Below are positions 1 through 9,246 of a stretch of 22,964 nucleotides of DNA, one piece after another. The position numbers were made by a program, and so were the translations under genes. The stretch is taken from positions 1 through 22,964 of the forward strand of contig JAUCBJ010001319.1 in NCBI GenBank assembly GCA_032718475.1. The letters are read 5' to 3'. The notes below the pieces were generated by a model. The model searched no databases. It had not been told where the DNA came from and was given only the letters and a program-made list of their open reading frames with translations. Source of the stretch: Nemertoderma westbladi. Taxonomy: Eukaryota; Xenacoelomorpha; Nemertodermatida; Nemertodermatidae. How positions within the stretch are numbered: position 1 is the stretch's first letter; each line of letters starts with the position of its first letter.

Positions 1-1784
1 CGCGGGTTCGGTTCGCCAAGTACTCGTCCTGTCGGAGTTTCTCTAAACTCTTCGTCGTCGTGTTCGGTGTGTAGTGGTGCGATGTTCTGATGACGTGGAT
101 TCTGCGCGATGGGTGAAGCACTAATACCAACTGGCGTGCGATATGTAGAGAATGGTTTAGCGATCCGTGTACTCGTAATAGCTGGACCGGGTATAGGAAT
201 TCTGGTCGTCGTCGACTCGCGTATAGTCGGAGTTCTCGCTTCCTGTTCGGCCTTCTGCAGTGCGAACAGTTCTCGTAACTCTGTCCCTACACTCGCCCCA
301 CATTCTTCGATCATTCGCATCCCCTTCTCGGCGATTTCGTTCGCCTTCCTAGTCCGTTCTTCGCTCTCTAAACTTAATCTCGCACTTTCCAACTGCGCCA
401 GTTTACGTTCTTCTTCCTCCCTTGCTCGTCTCGCTGCGCCCTCTTCTTCCACACGCGCCTTCTCTTCATACAACGCCCGTCGCTCCCTCTCGCGCTCAAG
501 TTCGCGCTCCTTGCGCTCGCGTTCGAGCTGGAGTTCGCGTTCCTTCTGTTCGCGTTCGAGCTGGAGTTCGCGTTCCTTCTGTTCGCGTTCGAGCTGGAGT
601 TCGCGTTCCTTGCGTTCGCGTTCCGCTTGCTCGCGCTTACCTTTCTCTTCCAACTCTCGCAACTTTGCGTCTAACTTACGTGTTCGCTCCCGTTCCCGCT
701 CGGCTTCCTTCCGTGCTTCCGATGCACGCAAAACTTCCGCCTGCTGTTCGTCCAGTCGGCGTCTTCTCTCCTCCGCCGAGTTGTGCGAAACAAGGGATCT
801 AGCACATATTACCTTACCTCGCGCGTGACTAACCTGGGAATCGCCGCTGTCTCTAGATGCATCATCGGGTGGAGTCAACGTCCTCTGTTGGATGTTCTCC
901 GTCGTCGGTAGCACCTGACCTGGTACCACCACTCCATTCTGCATCAGCCAGCTAGTAACTTCCCTTTGATACCTGCGCTCCTCCTTGTCTTGGATCTCTT
1001 CTCGCTCCACTAACTCTCTCAGCTCTGCGTCACTCACTTGAGTCGCCTGCGCTTGTGATGTCCATAGCAGCCAGTTCTCCGTCCTAACTCGTCGGAATCG
1101 CTCCGATAACTCGCGGTGCTCTAACAAGGCTGCTAAAACCCTGTCGTAAATCCTCGTTGCTACGTCGCTCGACTGAGACTCTACTGCCTTCTTCGCTAGG
1201 ACTGCAAGCTCCTCCGTCTGCTTGAATAACGCTGAGTTATATCCTCTTCTAACCTCTACTAACTCTACCCTCCCGATGTTCGCTGAGTCAGCTAACATCT
1301 TCCTTACCTTGTCCGCCGTCCGGGTTATATGTCCGGCGTGCGCGCGAAATTTCTTCTTTATCGCAATGTCAAGTTCTCTATCACTTACCTGACTTACGCT
1401 CGGTGGACTTGAAGGATTATTTCGGGAACTACGGGTACTCCTTACAGCCGTCGGGACCACGGCACTTACCATACCCACAGGTCTGGAAACCGGGCTCCGG
1501 GCTCTCGCTTCTGCTACACTACCCTCCCTATCACTCACCTCTGTCCGGGCTGCCGTACAGTCCTTCCTTACAGTAGCGGTAGGGGATCCTAATACTATTA
1601 CCTGAGGTTGTTGTTCTTCCTCACTAGTCACTGTCTCGTCCTCCTGTTCACTTACGTCAGCGTCGCTCGCTGCGTCGTCATAGTCGGCATTGTCGTCAAC
1701 AGTAATATTTACGCTATCGTCAGTCGGCGGTCCAGCCGCCGTCTCGTAGCTGTCCTCTAGTGCCTCTTTGTCTGAGACACTCAT
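1..1784 (-). CDS. Long coiled-coil protein, partial, possibly retroelement Gag-like
   Basis: The minus strand is open from an ATG at 1784-1782 to the left edge (at least 594 codons, no stop seen), so the C-terminus is missing. An in-frame TAG two codons upstream of the ATG makes it the first possible start in this exon. Residues 1-60 are acidic (D/E clusters). About 130-235 is a helical segment containing GHITRTADKVRKML. About 330-450 is a highly charged coiled coil rich in E, R, K, Q and L, including three exact 11-residue repeats (EREQKERELQL type) encoded at 522-620. The last part is Pro/Thr/Ser-rich. I read the helical segment as resembling the N-terminal Gag region of BEL/Pao-type retroelements (DUF1759-like); this is from memory and unconfirmed. 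A host coiled-coil gene's first exon is the alternative. The frame is GC- and CpG-rich beside AT-rich DNA. Coding status is fairly sure; identity is weak. Confidence 0.6.
   Translation of the reverse strand, partial: MSVSDKEALEDSYETAAGPPTDDSVNITVDDNADYDDAASDADVSEQEDETVTSEEEQQPQVIVLGSPTATVRKDCTAARTEVSDREGSVAEARARSPVSRPVGMVSAVVPTAVRSTRSSRNNPSSPPSVSQVSDRELDIAIKKKFRAHAGHITRTADKVRKMLADSANIGRVELVEVRRGYNSALFKQTEELAVLAKKAVESQSSDVATRIYDRVLAALLEHRELSERFRRVRTENWLLWTSQAQATQVSDAELRELVEREEIQDKEERRYQREVTSWLMQNGVVVPGQVLPTTENIQQRTLTPPDDASRDSGDSQVSHARGKVICARSLVSHNSAEERRRRLDEQQAEVLRASEARKEAERERERTRKLDAKLRELEEKGKREQAERERKERELQLEREQKERELQLEREQKERELQLERERKERELERERERRALYEEKARVEEEGAARRAREEEERKLAQLESARLSLESEERTRKANEIAEKGMRMIEECGASVGTELRELFALQKAEQEARTPTIRESTTTRIPIPGPAITSTRIAKPFSTYRTPVGISASPIAQNPRHQNIAPLHTEHDDEEFRETPTGRVLGEPNP
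522..620 (-). repeat. 33-bp in-frame tandem repeat in the coiled coil
   Basis: Three consecutive 33-bp units (522-554, 555-587, 588-620) lie in the coiled-coil part of the long minus-strand frame. The first two are identical and the third differs by a base or two near its end. Each encodes 11 residues of alternating acidic, basic and leucine positions, and flanking units continue the pattern in degenerate form. The unit is a multiple of three, so expansion lengthens the coiled coil without breaking the frame. Confidence 0.85.
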
Positions 1785-4587
1785 AGTCTAATAATGTTTT
1801 GCCTTCCGGCAAAAATATCTCGCAAAAGTTCGAGATATAATTATAATTTAACCGAAATACGGTCAAATTATTTGTCAAATAATCAGTTGGTCCAAATGTC
1901 AGAATAAATTCGCAATGCAATATTGTGAATTTAATGGGGTATATAGTTATAGCAAATACTAGCACAATATTTAAACAAAAATATTATTATATAGCTATTA
2001 TATAGCATTAAATACCGGTATAGCACAAAATAACTTTGAATCTAATACAAAATATTCAAAATATACTTGCCGCCCGAATATTTCTAATTTTATATATATA
2101 TAGCTCTAATCAACGTAATTTTAATTTCAAATATTATTATGTATCCACTAGCGCGTGGCTACATCTTCGGGTTGCGACTCTCTCTAACTCTCTCTCTAAC
2201 TTGAGCGATTCAAAACCATGGCCGGCTAAACCTAAATATCCTAACTAATAAATTGAGTTCAGCTTCGCAGTTAAACAACCGATAATTTTTTACTGCTTCC
2301 ACAAACACACTGGTGCCAACAGAACAACTAACCTTGTTTGCTGTGAGATTCCACGTCCGCGTCCAAAGATTCAGTCCCTTCGCTGATTGCAAACCGAACC
2401 CGCAGACCCACACGAACCCCAAACTCAGAAGTTCCGTCTTGCCATGTATCTCCAGATGGTATAAAATAACTAAGCGGTTACCTAACATACCGGTACAAAA
2501 CTCTAGAATTTTACAAAATAATTTTGACCGAAAACTGAATTCTCGCAAACCTAGCTAATAATTTCAAAAAACTTACTAATTACTGTTTGCCCTAAGGCCT
2601 AAGGAACTGCTGTATTCGCAATTAGTAAAAACGCACTACCGTACATCCACTGTATGCAGTACAGTAAGTAAAACAGTACACCAACCTAACAGCCTAATGA
2701 TACTGTGTATGGTACGGCAAAACAAATGTCCCTTCTACCGTACGCAGTAACAGCAATCAGCCTAATGTACTACTGTACTATCGTACGCAACCAGTGAATA
2801 CAGTAATCTAAACTAACAACCTAATAGAATAAACTCAATGTCTTACTGTACGCTAGCCTATAGCCTACAGCAGACGATCACGTGCTCCAACTTATTACTT
2901 AATACTGTGATACTACTATCAGCCTAAGAATACACTATTGACTGCCGCAAGCAACAGCCAATAATGCGCGTATTACTGATAAACAACCGCGACCTCTATA
3001 CTAACAGCAGAACTGTTGAACAGACAAATACTGGTATACTTCTCTGCCAACCTAATAAGTTCCCGCCTAACCAATAAGACACGAAGACTGCTCTACTGTT
3101 AAGTAAAGGGGATCAGGAGCGTGCTATTACTAAATTGTAAGGGTTGCTAAATACAAAACCGCTACTTACCGTTAGATGGCGCTAATCTGCCGTCCACTAA
3201 TATATTTTACTAATTTTACACAACTCCTGCAAAATCGCTTGTTCCTTTCTCTACCGATCGCTCGATAGAGAGCTAACTGTTCGAATCTATGAGCCACGCG
3301 GGAATAACCAAAACAATAAACCCGAGTCGGCTCCCTAAGCTTACTTAAGACGAGTGCGAGAGGCCTTGCACTCAGAGTATTCTTACGCCTAATTCTATCA
3401 CTTATTAAAGCACGCTATTACCTACGTCTTTCTAATCGCGAATACTGGAGGTTCCCTAACGTAAGGTGTGAATGCGAGAATATTTAAAATATCAAAACGG
3501 TACAGTATCTGTTTCTACGTGGATAATACCACCCCGGGTCTAAAACTGCCCGCGACTGGCTTTAGGCCAGCAAAATTACTAGCGTATCGTGCGTACCGAA
3601 TAGTGCGTTCTAGCTGATTGCCCGCTAATGCAAATAACCGCTCAGCGTGAATAGTTTACAGTATACTAATTATTACCTTAGCTACTCTCCGCTATGCTGC
3701 GTACTAATTCTTAATTTTTTACTAATTAATTACAGTCACGAATATTTAACAGCGTACTAATTACTAAGAGTTCCAGAATACGTAATTCTAATTTATCACG
3801 CAACAGGTTTCGATAGTAATAGCCTAATTTGCCGTATTACTTTGACCTAATCAATAACTAATTATTGTAACTAAGAAATAGAAATCAATCAAAGGAAAAG
3901 AGCGCCTATCTAAGCATTCGTAATCTTAGGCACACTTCAATAACACACCAATCAGCGTTAGAAATCACAGTTTACAATTGTGCAATTCACTACTCGTACT
4001 CCACACTCAACGTTGTAATACGCGCAGGCCTCTCCCAGGTACATCTAGGACTCCTAACTAACCCAATTCCTGCCCCCCTAATACTAAATAGAGACAAAAT
4101 CTGGATCATCAGCCCCCTAATTTGCTGTACCGGCGATCGGTCTGCGTGCCGCAGTGCAAGTTACCCGCCCGCAACGGTGACCCTGGCCAGCGTTGCTCGC
4201 TTTGAATCCTCCGCTCTCTCCTAGTCGCTCAACCCCCCGATGCGCCCACCGCCCACTGGCACCTTAGCTCTCCATGATGCTAATAGCTACCGTAGCGGCG
4301 CATGCAAATCACAAAGTCTGACAGTCTCAGAATCCCTTAGGATTATTGCGCAGAAAGAATCACATAGAACCATTAATCAAAGGTAGAAATCATAGTTCAA
4401 TTGTAATTAGCAGCAATCAAAGGAATTATTGAGAAACACAAGCAAGTAATCGCACTAGCAAATCATTTCACGAAAATTAATCAAATTAGCAAATTGCAGA
4501 AAATATCAAGAAAAAACAGCAAGACAGGTGCTAGGGCTAGGTGTCATGTGATGAGTAGAATTGTGTGGCTTTACCGGCACACCGCCA
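1785..4587. other. Gene-free stretch upstream of the long minus-strand frame
   Basis: No convincing coding region is present; short open frames near 2036-2558 lie on both strands and lack recognisable domains. The pentamer CCTAA (TTAGG on the minus strand) is frequent, for example about nine times in 2585-3070, as are ACTGTAC-like words. If the ORF at 1-1784 belongs to an LTR element, this stretch could be its 5' LTR plus leader, but the matching 3' LTR would be outside the window, so this cannot be tested here. I saw no convincing tRNA-derived primer binding site. Confidence 0.5.
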
Positions 4588-4646
4588 ATTTATAGGTGAT
4601 CCGGATGGGGTGATGCAATAGGGTGACTCAATCGCTTTCCTATTGG
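4588..4646 (-). promoter_or_regulatory. Candidate minus-strand promoter (CCAAT, AP-1-like, TATA-like)
   Basis: Reading the minus strand there is a CCAAT box at 4646-4642 (context GAGAGCCAATAGG), a TGAGTCA AP-1-type site at 4630-4624, and a TATAAAT box at 4594-4588. The CCAAT-to-TATA spacing of about 50 bp is typical of RNA polymerase II promoters. Orientation agrees with transcription toward the long frame that starts at 1784, but the distance (about 2.8 kb) would require a long leader or an intron. This is motif evidence only; such short motifs also arise by chance. Confidence 0.35.
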
Positions 4647-5015
4647 CTCTCCAGTCCGTGCTAGCACTAGACCAACCTGGAAGCAGCTAGTCCAATAAGG
4701 AGGCCGGATTGTAGCCCTATTTGCTTCCCTTCCTCGAATTATTACCATATATGGTAATGGTTCACGTCTCTGGCTGCTGAATGGCCAGGACAGCGTCCCT
4801 ATATGCTAGCCCTACTAAAGCTAATATCAGCAAGCACTGAATCCAGGGTCCGAATAAACTTACCCTGGAACTATCTACATATAACCTAATACAAAATTAC
4901 GTAGGTAGGGCTACATACTATACAAAATGGATGGTTTCAAATATATGGGCGTTTTGATTTCCCTACCTAAATACCACTGCGTTATTATGCCTTATCTAAA
5001 ATATCATGCTGCACA
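4647..5015. other. Gene-free AT-rich stretch
   Basis: No coding region, RNA gene or mobile-element end was recognised here. Confidence 0.4.
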
Positions 5016-5101
5016 ACGGACTAATATTACGTACAGTATAACGGACTAATATTGCATACTGCATAACGGACTAATATTGCATACTGCATGATGACTAATA
5101 T
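5016..5101. repeat. 25-bp short tandem repeat
   Basis: About 3.4 copies of a 25-bp unit with core ACGGACTAATATTGCATACT start at 5016, 5041 and 5066, with a partial copy from about 5091. The first copy has small differences (ATTACGTACAG in place of ATTGCATACTG). No coding capacity. Confidence 0.85.
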
Positions 5102-5433
5102 TATGGATACAGCGCCATATACCGTAACAGTTGACCTAAATAAATACAGGGTAAATGAGTAAAAAATAAAGTAAAAAAATTAAATTAAATTAAATTAAAA
5201 ATAATTAATAAAGTATAAGTATAAATAAATAACTAATCATTATAACAAACTGTACTACTAAATAATAATTTCAATACGCCACTATAATACTCATTTTTTG
5301 TATAATTAGCATATATATCTAGTAGCGGAAATTTCAAATTTTTATTCAGAATAATAATATTATACAGGGTTTTACGTAGTTTAGTTTGATGCATCCCGTT
5401 CGACCTGTAGTCTAGAAATCTAGAACTGGTTTG
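5102..5433. other. AT-rich spacer
   Basis: Very AT-rich, with a short AAATT-type microsatellite near 5175-5200 and many TAAT words. No gene or element end recognised. Confidence 0.5.
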
Positions 5434-5641
5434 TATAATAATGGTCCAATGTAATAAGTGATAGTTTGATTGACAGTCAAAATGTATTTAGGAATATTGC
5501 TGTATTCTACAGTCAGGGCCTGGCAGCTCTGCAGTCTGTTACTGCTATACTGTACTTCTGGCTCGATGGTCTTATACTGCTTCGGTACCGGTCTATCTAG
5601 TCAAACTACTACTCTAATCTAATACCTTTAACACATTACTA
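5434..5641 (-). repeat. 3' LTR of the Ty3/gypsy element
   Basis: This 208-bp copy matches 9247-9454 with 8 substitutions by my count (about 96% identity) and no length difference. Its termini form a short imperfect inverted repeat (TATAATAATG at one end, TAGTAATG read on the other strand), not the usual TG...CA. Confidence 0.95.
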
Positions 5642-5647
5642 CATATA

Positions 5648-5657
5648 TCTCCTTTCC
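5648..5657 (-). other. Candidate polypurine tract
   Basis: On the minus strand GGAAAGGAGA lies 6 bases from the inner edge of the 3' LTR. This is the expected place and composition for the plus-strand primer of an LTR element. Confidence 0.65.
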
Positions 5658-5738
5658 AAAGAAACAAAAAAAATAACAAAAAAAATGTTCCTCTAGTTTG
5701 TTTCAGTTTACTGCTACATATGAATTCGTTGTATGTAT

Positions 5739-6611
5739 CTAGTAATAGTCTGGTGCCCGTATGGATTGTCGGTTTCTGAGACTATACGGACTGCCTATTG
5801 GCCCCACAGGGGGTGGATCACCTGTAAGGCAAGGGGGTTCAGCGGTGTTATATTCGCAAAAATCATCCATATCATCATTGCCCTCGGAACTGTGCTCAAA
5901 GCGAGCATAACGAGGCGACACATTAGAGAGGGTTTGGGAATCGATTGGTTTGACATGTTGCATGTTCCTGGTTAAAATGCGACCATCAGTGATATATTCA
6001 GTGGTGACCTGAGAACCCTTCGTTTGAACAATACGATACGGTGTCGGATCATAAACAAGGAGTGAATTTGTCTTTCATTGGCTGCTTAATTAGGACAAGG
6101 TCGTCCTTGGAAAATGCCAATGGGCAAATGGTATGATGAAGCTCAGCATTACACTTCATTGTTGCTCTAGAAGTAGCATCCTTACCATGCACGGCATCAT
6201 AATGACGATGTCTGTCTGGAGCCTGTCTGGTAGGATTTTACCAGATCATTCGGGGCCCAACCAGTGGAGGTGTGGGGGGTATTCCTATAAACATCCAGGA
6301 ATATATATGAGTCGTTCTTCCAATCCGAGCCTGTCAAGCATGCTGTTTGAACCGCCTTCTTAAAAGTGCGGTTAAACCTTTCGACTTCGGCGTTAGCTTC
6401 AGGGTGCCTGGGTATGATTTTCCGGTATGTAAATCCTTGATTTTTTTCAAACTCTGTGAAATTCTCAGAATTAAATGGTGGTCCGTTATCCGTCTTGACC
6501 ACGGAAGGATGCTCATGTTGAGCTAACATCTTGCGAAGCTTGTCAGTCATTGGTTTATATTCAGTGGATGTGGTAAATTACAGTTCAGGATATCTAGAAA
6601 TCTTATCAATC
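5739..6611 (-). pseudogene. pol: Integrase C-terminal half remnant of the Ty3/gypsy element
   Basis: Integrase would insert the cDNA. The zinc-binding domain and the first catalytic Asp are missing, lost with the upstream deletion. The remaining core has the second Asp in VVKTDNGPPF and the third catalytic residue in NAEVERF, then TPHTSTGWAPNDL (6550-6197). After a frameshift near 6060-6190 the C-terminal part (DDLVLIKQPMKDKFTP, then RILTRNMQHVKPI) resumes in another frame and ends at a stop beside 5739 with a Tyr/Arg-rich tail (YSLRNRQSIRAPDYY). This fits Ty3/gypsy integrases without a chromodomain. Confidence 0.9.
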
Positions 6612-6644
6612 ATTATCAGGGCATGATCACCATGCCCTGATAAT
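6612..6644. repeat. Perfect 33-bp inverted repeat at the pol deletion junction
   Basis: ATTATCAGGGCATG (6612-6625) and its exact reverse complement (6631-6644) flank a 5-base loop. It sits precisely where RNase H sequence stops and mid-integrase sequence begins on the minus strand, and it could form a hairpin in either strand. Confidence 0.95.
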
Positions 6645-6645
6645 A

Positions 6646-7758
6646 TCCAAGAAGGCAATTATCGGAGATAGATGATTTGAGTTTATCAAACGACTCCTGT
6701 TGTAGTGGTCCCCATTGGAAACAATGTCCTTCAGCTATAAGGGATCAAAGGGGAGCTGTTAGTTTAGCCAACTCGGGTATAAACATGCGAGATGCACCTA
6801 CTATTGCAATGAGCGATCGCACATCTTCTTTGCTTTTGGGGGGTGGCATCATTTGGACAGCAGATACTTTTGATGGATCTGGTTTTATGCCTTGTGGGGT
6901 AAGTATTACACCAAAAAACGATGAAAAATTTATTTGGATCGTTTTAAGGTAACCCCAGCTTCGACGAGTCGTTTCATAACAGCACTCAGAGCCACGTCAT
7001 GCTCCTCATTCGTTCGACCAAAGATTATTATAACGTCTGATATGTTTCGAGCACCTCTAATACCTGCAATCAAACATCAGACTTCGCGATCAAACTCATC
7101 CTGGGCAGATGCTAGTCCAAATGGGAGACGTTTGTATCATTTATTGCTGATATGCGTATAAAAGGTGGTGAGGTGACTGCTTTCTGGTGATAATTCTAGC
7201 TGGTGATAGCCACTGCTGAGATCGAGATGGCTGAAAATCTTTGCTCCATTGACCACAAAAAGGATGTCATCTAAGGTAGGAAGATCGTTATTGTTGCAGA
7301 GAACAGCCTTGTTTACTGCACGGCAGTCGAGACAAAATCTTATGGCGATGGGATCTGAGGCTTTGATGCAAAGACAAGATTTGAGACCCACGAAGTGGGA
7401 ACATCAGTGGGTGCATCCTCATGACTCCAGATTCTTCCAACAGTTTTAGGTGTTTTTGAAGGGGTTCTTGAAAGCAGAATGGTATCTTACGTGGGACTTG
7501 AGCCACTGGTCTTACCTCATGGTCAACCATTACAGATACTTGCACATCTTTAATCTTGAAAGCAATATAATTGGCTAACAAAGGTCGAGAGTTCACGGGA
7601 CTTTGGGTTACCATAATCTTCGCTTCAGTATTGTTTTGTCTGGTACCTATAATCCCTATGAACCAACTATGACATGGAATCGGTTTACCACAATAAGCTA
7701 ATACAAGGTTTTTTGAGAACAGGACAAGGTTGAATTTTACTGTATGTATCAAAATCAA
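6646..7758 (-). pseudogene. pol: Reverse transcriptase remnant of the Ty3/gypsy element
   Basis: Reverse transcriptase would copy element RNA to DNA. On the minus strand an N-terminal segment (RPVAQVPRKIPF and after, about 7520-7420) is followed, after frameshifts, by fingers and palm: RFCLDCRAVNK, then motif A HLDLSSGYHQLEL with its catalytic Asp, then YKRLPFGLAS. A stop codon lies at 7077-7079. Motif C reads ISDVII, so the second Asp of the S/YxDD site is replaced by Val (codon 7032-7034). Thumb/connection sequence (TPQGIKPDP, PPPKSKEDVRS) continues to about 6760, another stop follows, and a short RNase H start (FQWGPLQQ) ends at the deletion near 6645. At least three frame breaks are present. 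Confidence 0.92.
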
Positions 7759-8188
7759 GCAGAGTTATAGTGCAGCAAAAGTCAATCTCCATCCAAAGAG
7801 GAATACCATTAATTTTCAGTTGTATTATAACATCTTTAAATCTATCCTTTTGGCTTGAGTGCTCAATATGCGCTGTGTGAACATGATTTAAATAATTGTT
7901 GTCCATTACCTCTGTTGTTCGTTTACTATACTCAGAGTCGCTAATGGGGCTCTGGTTTTCAACTATCTTATTAGGATAATAATGACTCTGAAATGGATCT
8001 GGATCATGTTCAATAGCAGATACATCAGAGGTTTTTAGGAAATTATCAGACTGGAAATCGGGTCCATCTTGATTGTATGTATTGGAATCATGCCCGGAGT
8101 TACATTGTCCATAATATGCTGAACCAGTGTCCTGATGATATCCAGGAGAAAAGAAATCATAAGTAAGTGGGGAAATCATGTACCCCAT
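7685..8188 (-). pseudogene. pol: Aspartic protease remnant (start of pol)
   Basis: This frame follows the gag remnant and ends in a retropepsin-like segment. The active-site triad, normally D-T/S-G, reads D-F-C with the Asp codon at 7781-7783, so the catalytic motif is destroyed. It is followed by TITLLDFDTYSKI, which fits the strand after the catalytic loop. The N-terminal 100 residues are Ser/Asp/Tyr-rich linker with no domain I recognise. The frame stops and the reading continues, shifted, into reverse transcriptase. The protease would cut Gag-Pol in an intact element. Identification rests on position and the remnant motif. Confidence 0.7.
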
Positions 8189-9234
8189 CTACGTGCTTTC
8201 CATAATGGAAATGGGTTGGTGGGACTGCTGGATAGCCAGGAGCTGGTCCGCAAAATCCGCGAGCAGGATAGCCCCGCCTGGAGGAAGAAAAATGTGTCCC
8301 TCCACAACTATAGCAGTTGGAACCAAGCATTAAGGACTGATACACTGACAACCAGTGGCCACAATATCCGCAACCCCGACATACATAGTTAGTAGCCGGA
8401 CATACAGAAAGGGGGGAGTGGGACCGAGACCATTTGTTGCATAGATTTGGGAATGAATTGAAACGTGGTCCGTGAAACTGAGCTGGATTGGTGCATTGTT
8501 GACCTGACTGCATTGTTGACGGGTGATTTCCACCCGGACGAACAGCTGACATAGAATTAGGTTGGTTGTTATTATGGTGGGAGTAGCGGCGTTCGATTCG
8601 TTTAACCTCCTAATAATAGGTGTCGATGTTTCCTTCTTTATGTTCGGATTGCCGAATGGGTTGTAAGTTTTCAGGGTTCCAGTCATCTCTTCCATTTGCC
8701 GATTGGAATCTTCCATTATTTTAGCATTTCTTAAAATGTCATTAAGATGCCAATTCTGTTCTTCTTTCAGATGCTGATTCAAACCATTAAGGAGAACTTG
8801 CTCCTTGATCCATCGGTTTACATCGTCTGCTCCTCCAAACTCGCAATCCGTCGCCAACTCACGCAACTGGACGACATATCACCTGTTATTTGGTAAGTTC
8901 GCTGGAAACAATTGAGAAATTTGAGCGGGGCATGAGATGCGTTCTGACGTGGATTATAATAATCCCTAAGTTTATCCACAACTTCTTCAAAAAAGTTCCT
9001 CAGCGGATATCGTGCTGGAAGTTCTGGTAAACTTAGAGCAATATCTTCGAAACGCTTTCCTGACTCATAATATAAAGCATCCAGTTTCAAATCGGGTTCA
9101 TTTAATCGCACTAATCGCATTGCTCTTTTGACAGACCGCATCCATTTGTCGAAATCTTTTCCCGCATTCAAGGGATCCTCAGGTAGGAATGGGCCAAATC
9201 CCAGGTCATTATAACCTGCAGGTCCAGTAGTCAT
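8157..9234 (-). pseudogene. gag: gag remnant of the Ty3/gypsy element
   Basis: Gag would form the particle shell and package element RNA. The first ATG is at 9234-9232; the first frame runs to about 8820, a second covers about 8866-8330 and a third about 8552-8157, so at least two frameshifts break it. The N-terminal half reads like a gypsy capsid (DFDKWMRSVKRAM, RNFFEEVVDKL). The C-terminal part, around 8290-8410, has two decayed zinc knuckles: the first, CRGCGYCGHW, keeps C, C and H but has Tyr where the last Cys is expected, and the second, CYSCGGTH, lacks its spacing and last Cys. The gene lies directly downstream of the primer site and precedes protease. Assignment as gag is secure from order and knuckles; exact capsid limits are not. 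Confidence 0.85.
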
Positions 9235-9245
9235 CCTTGTCACCA
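9232..9245 (-). other. Candidate primer binding site overlapping the gag start
   Basis: Minus-strand TGGTGACAAGGATG starts one base inside the 5' LTR end. It begins with TGG, as tRNA-primed sites do (complement of CCA). I cannot name the tRNA. Its last three bases are the first ATG of the gag remnant. Confidence 0.5.
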
Positions 9246-9246
9246 A

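Noticed and set aside
109-828. Plus-strand Ser/Arg-rich open frame
   Set aside because: It is the antisense shadow of the charged coiled-coil region of the long minus-strand frame (1-1784); its Ser/Arg runs come from the reverse of Glu/Arg/Leu codons.
2205-2225. GATTCAAAACCATGG as a possible primer binding site for the long-frame element
   Set aside because: The T-loop-like word lies too close to CCA for a tRNA 3' end, and no LTR border can be verified.
2036-2558. Overlapping short frames on both strands
   Set aside because: They are short, AT-rich and opposite each other, with no recognisable domain or start context.
3260-3300. GTTCGAATC next to GAGCCA, resembling a tRNA T-arm and CCA end
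   Set aside because: The arms flanking the loop do not pair and no other cloverleaf parts are present.
5584-5592. GGTACCGGT in one LTR shared with the 49-bp unit
   Set aside because: Only nine bases match and the other LTR lacks it, so chance substitution is the simplest explanation.
6677-7161. Plus-strand frames in the reverse transcriptase region
   Set aside because: They are antisense to the minus-strand polymerase remnant, whose motifs read clearly on the other strand.
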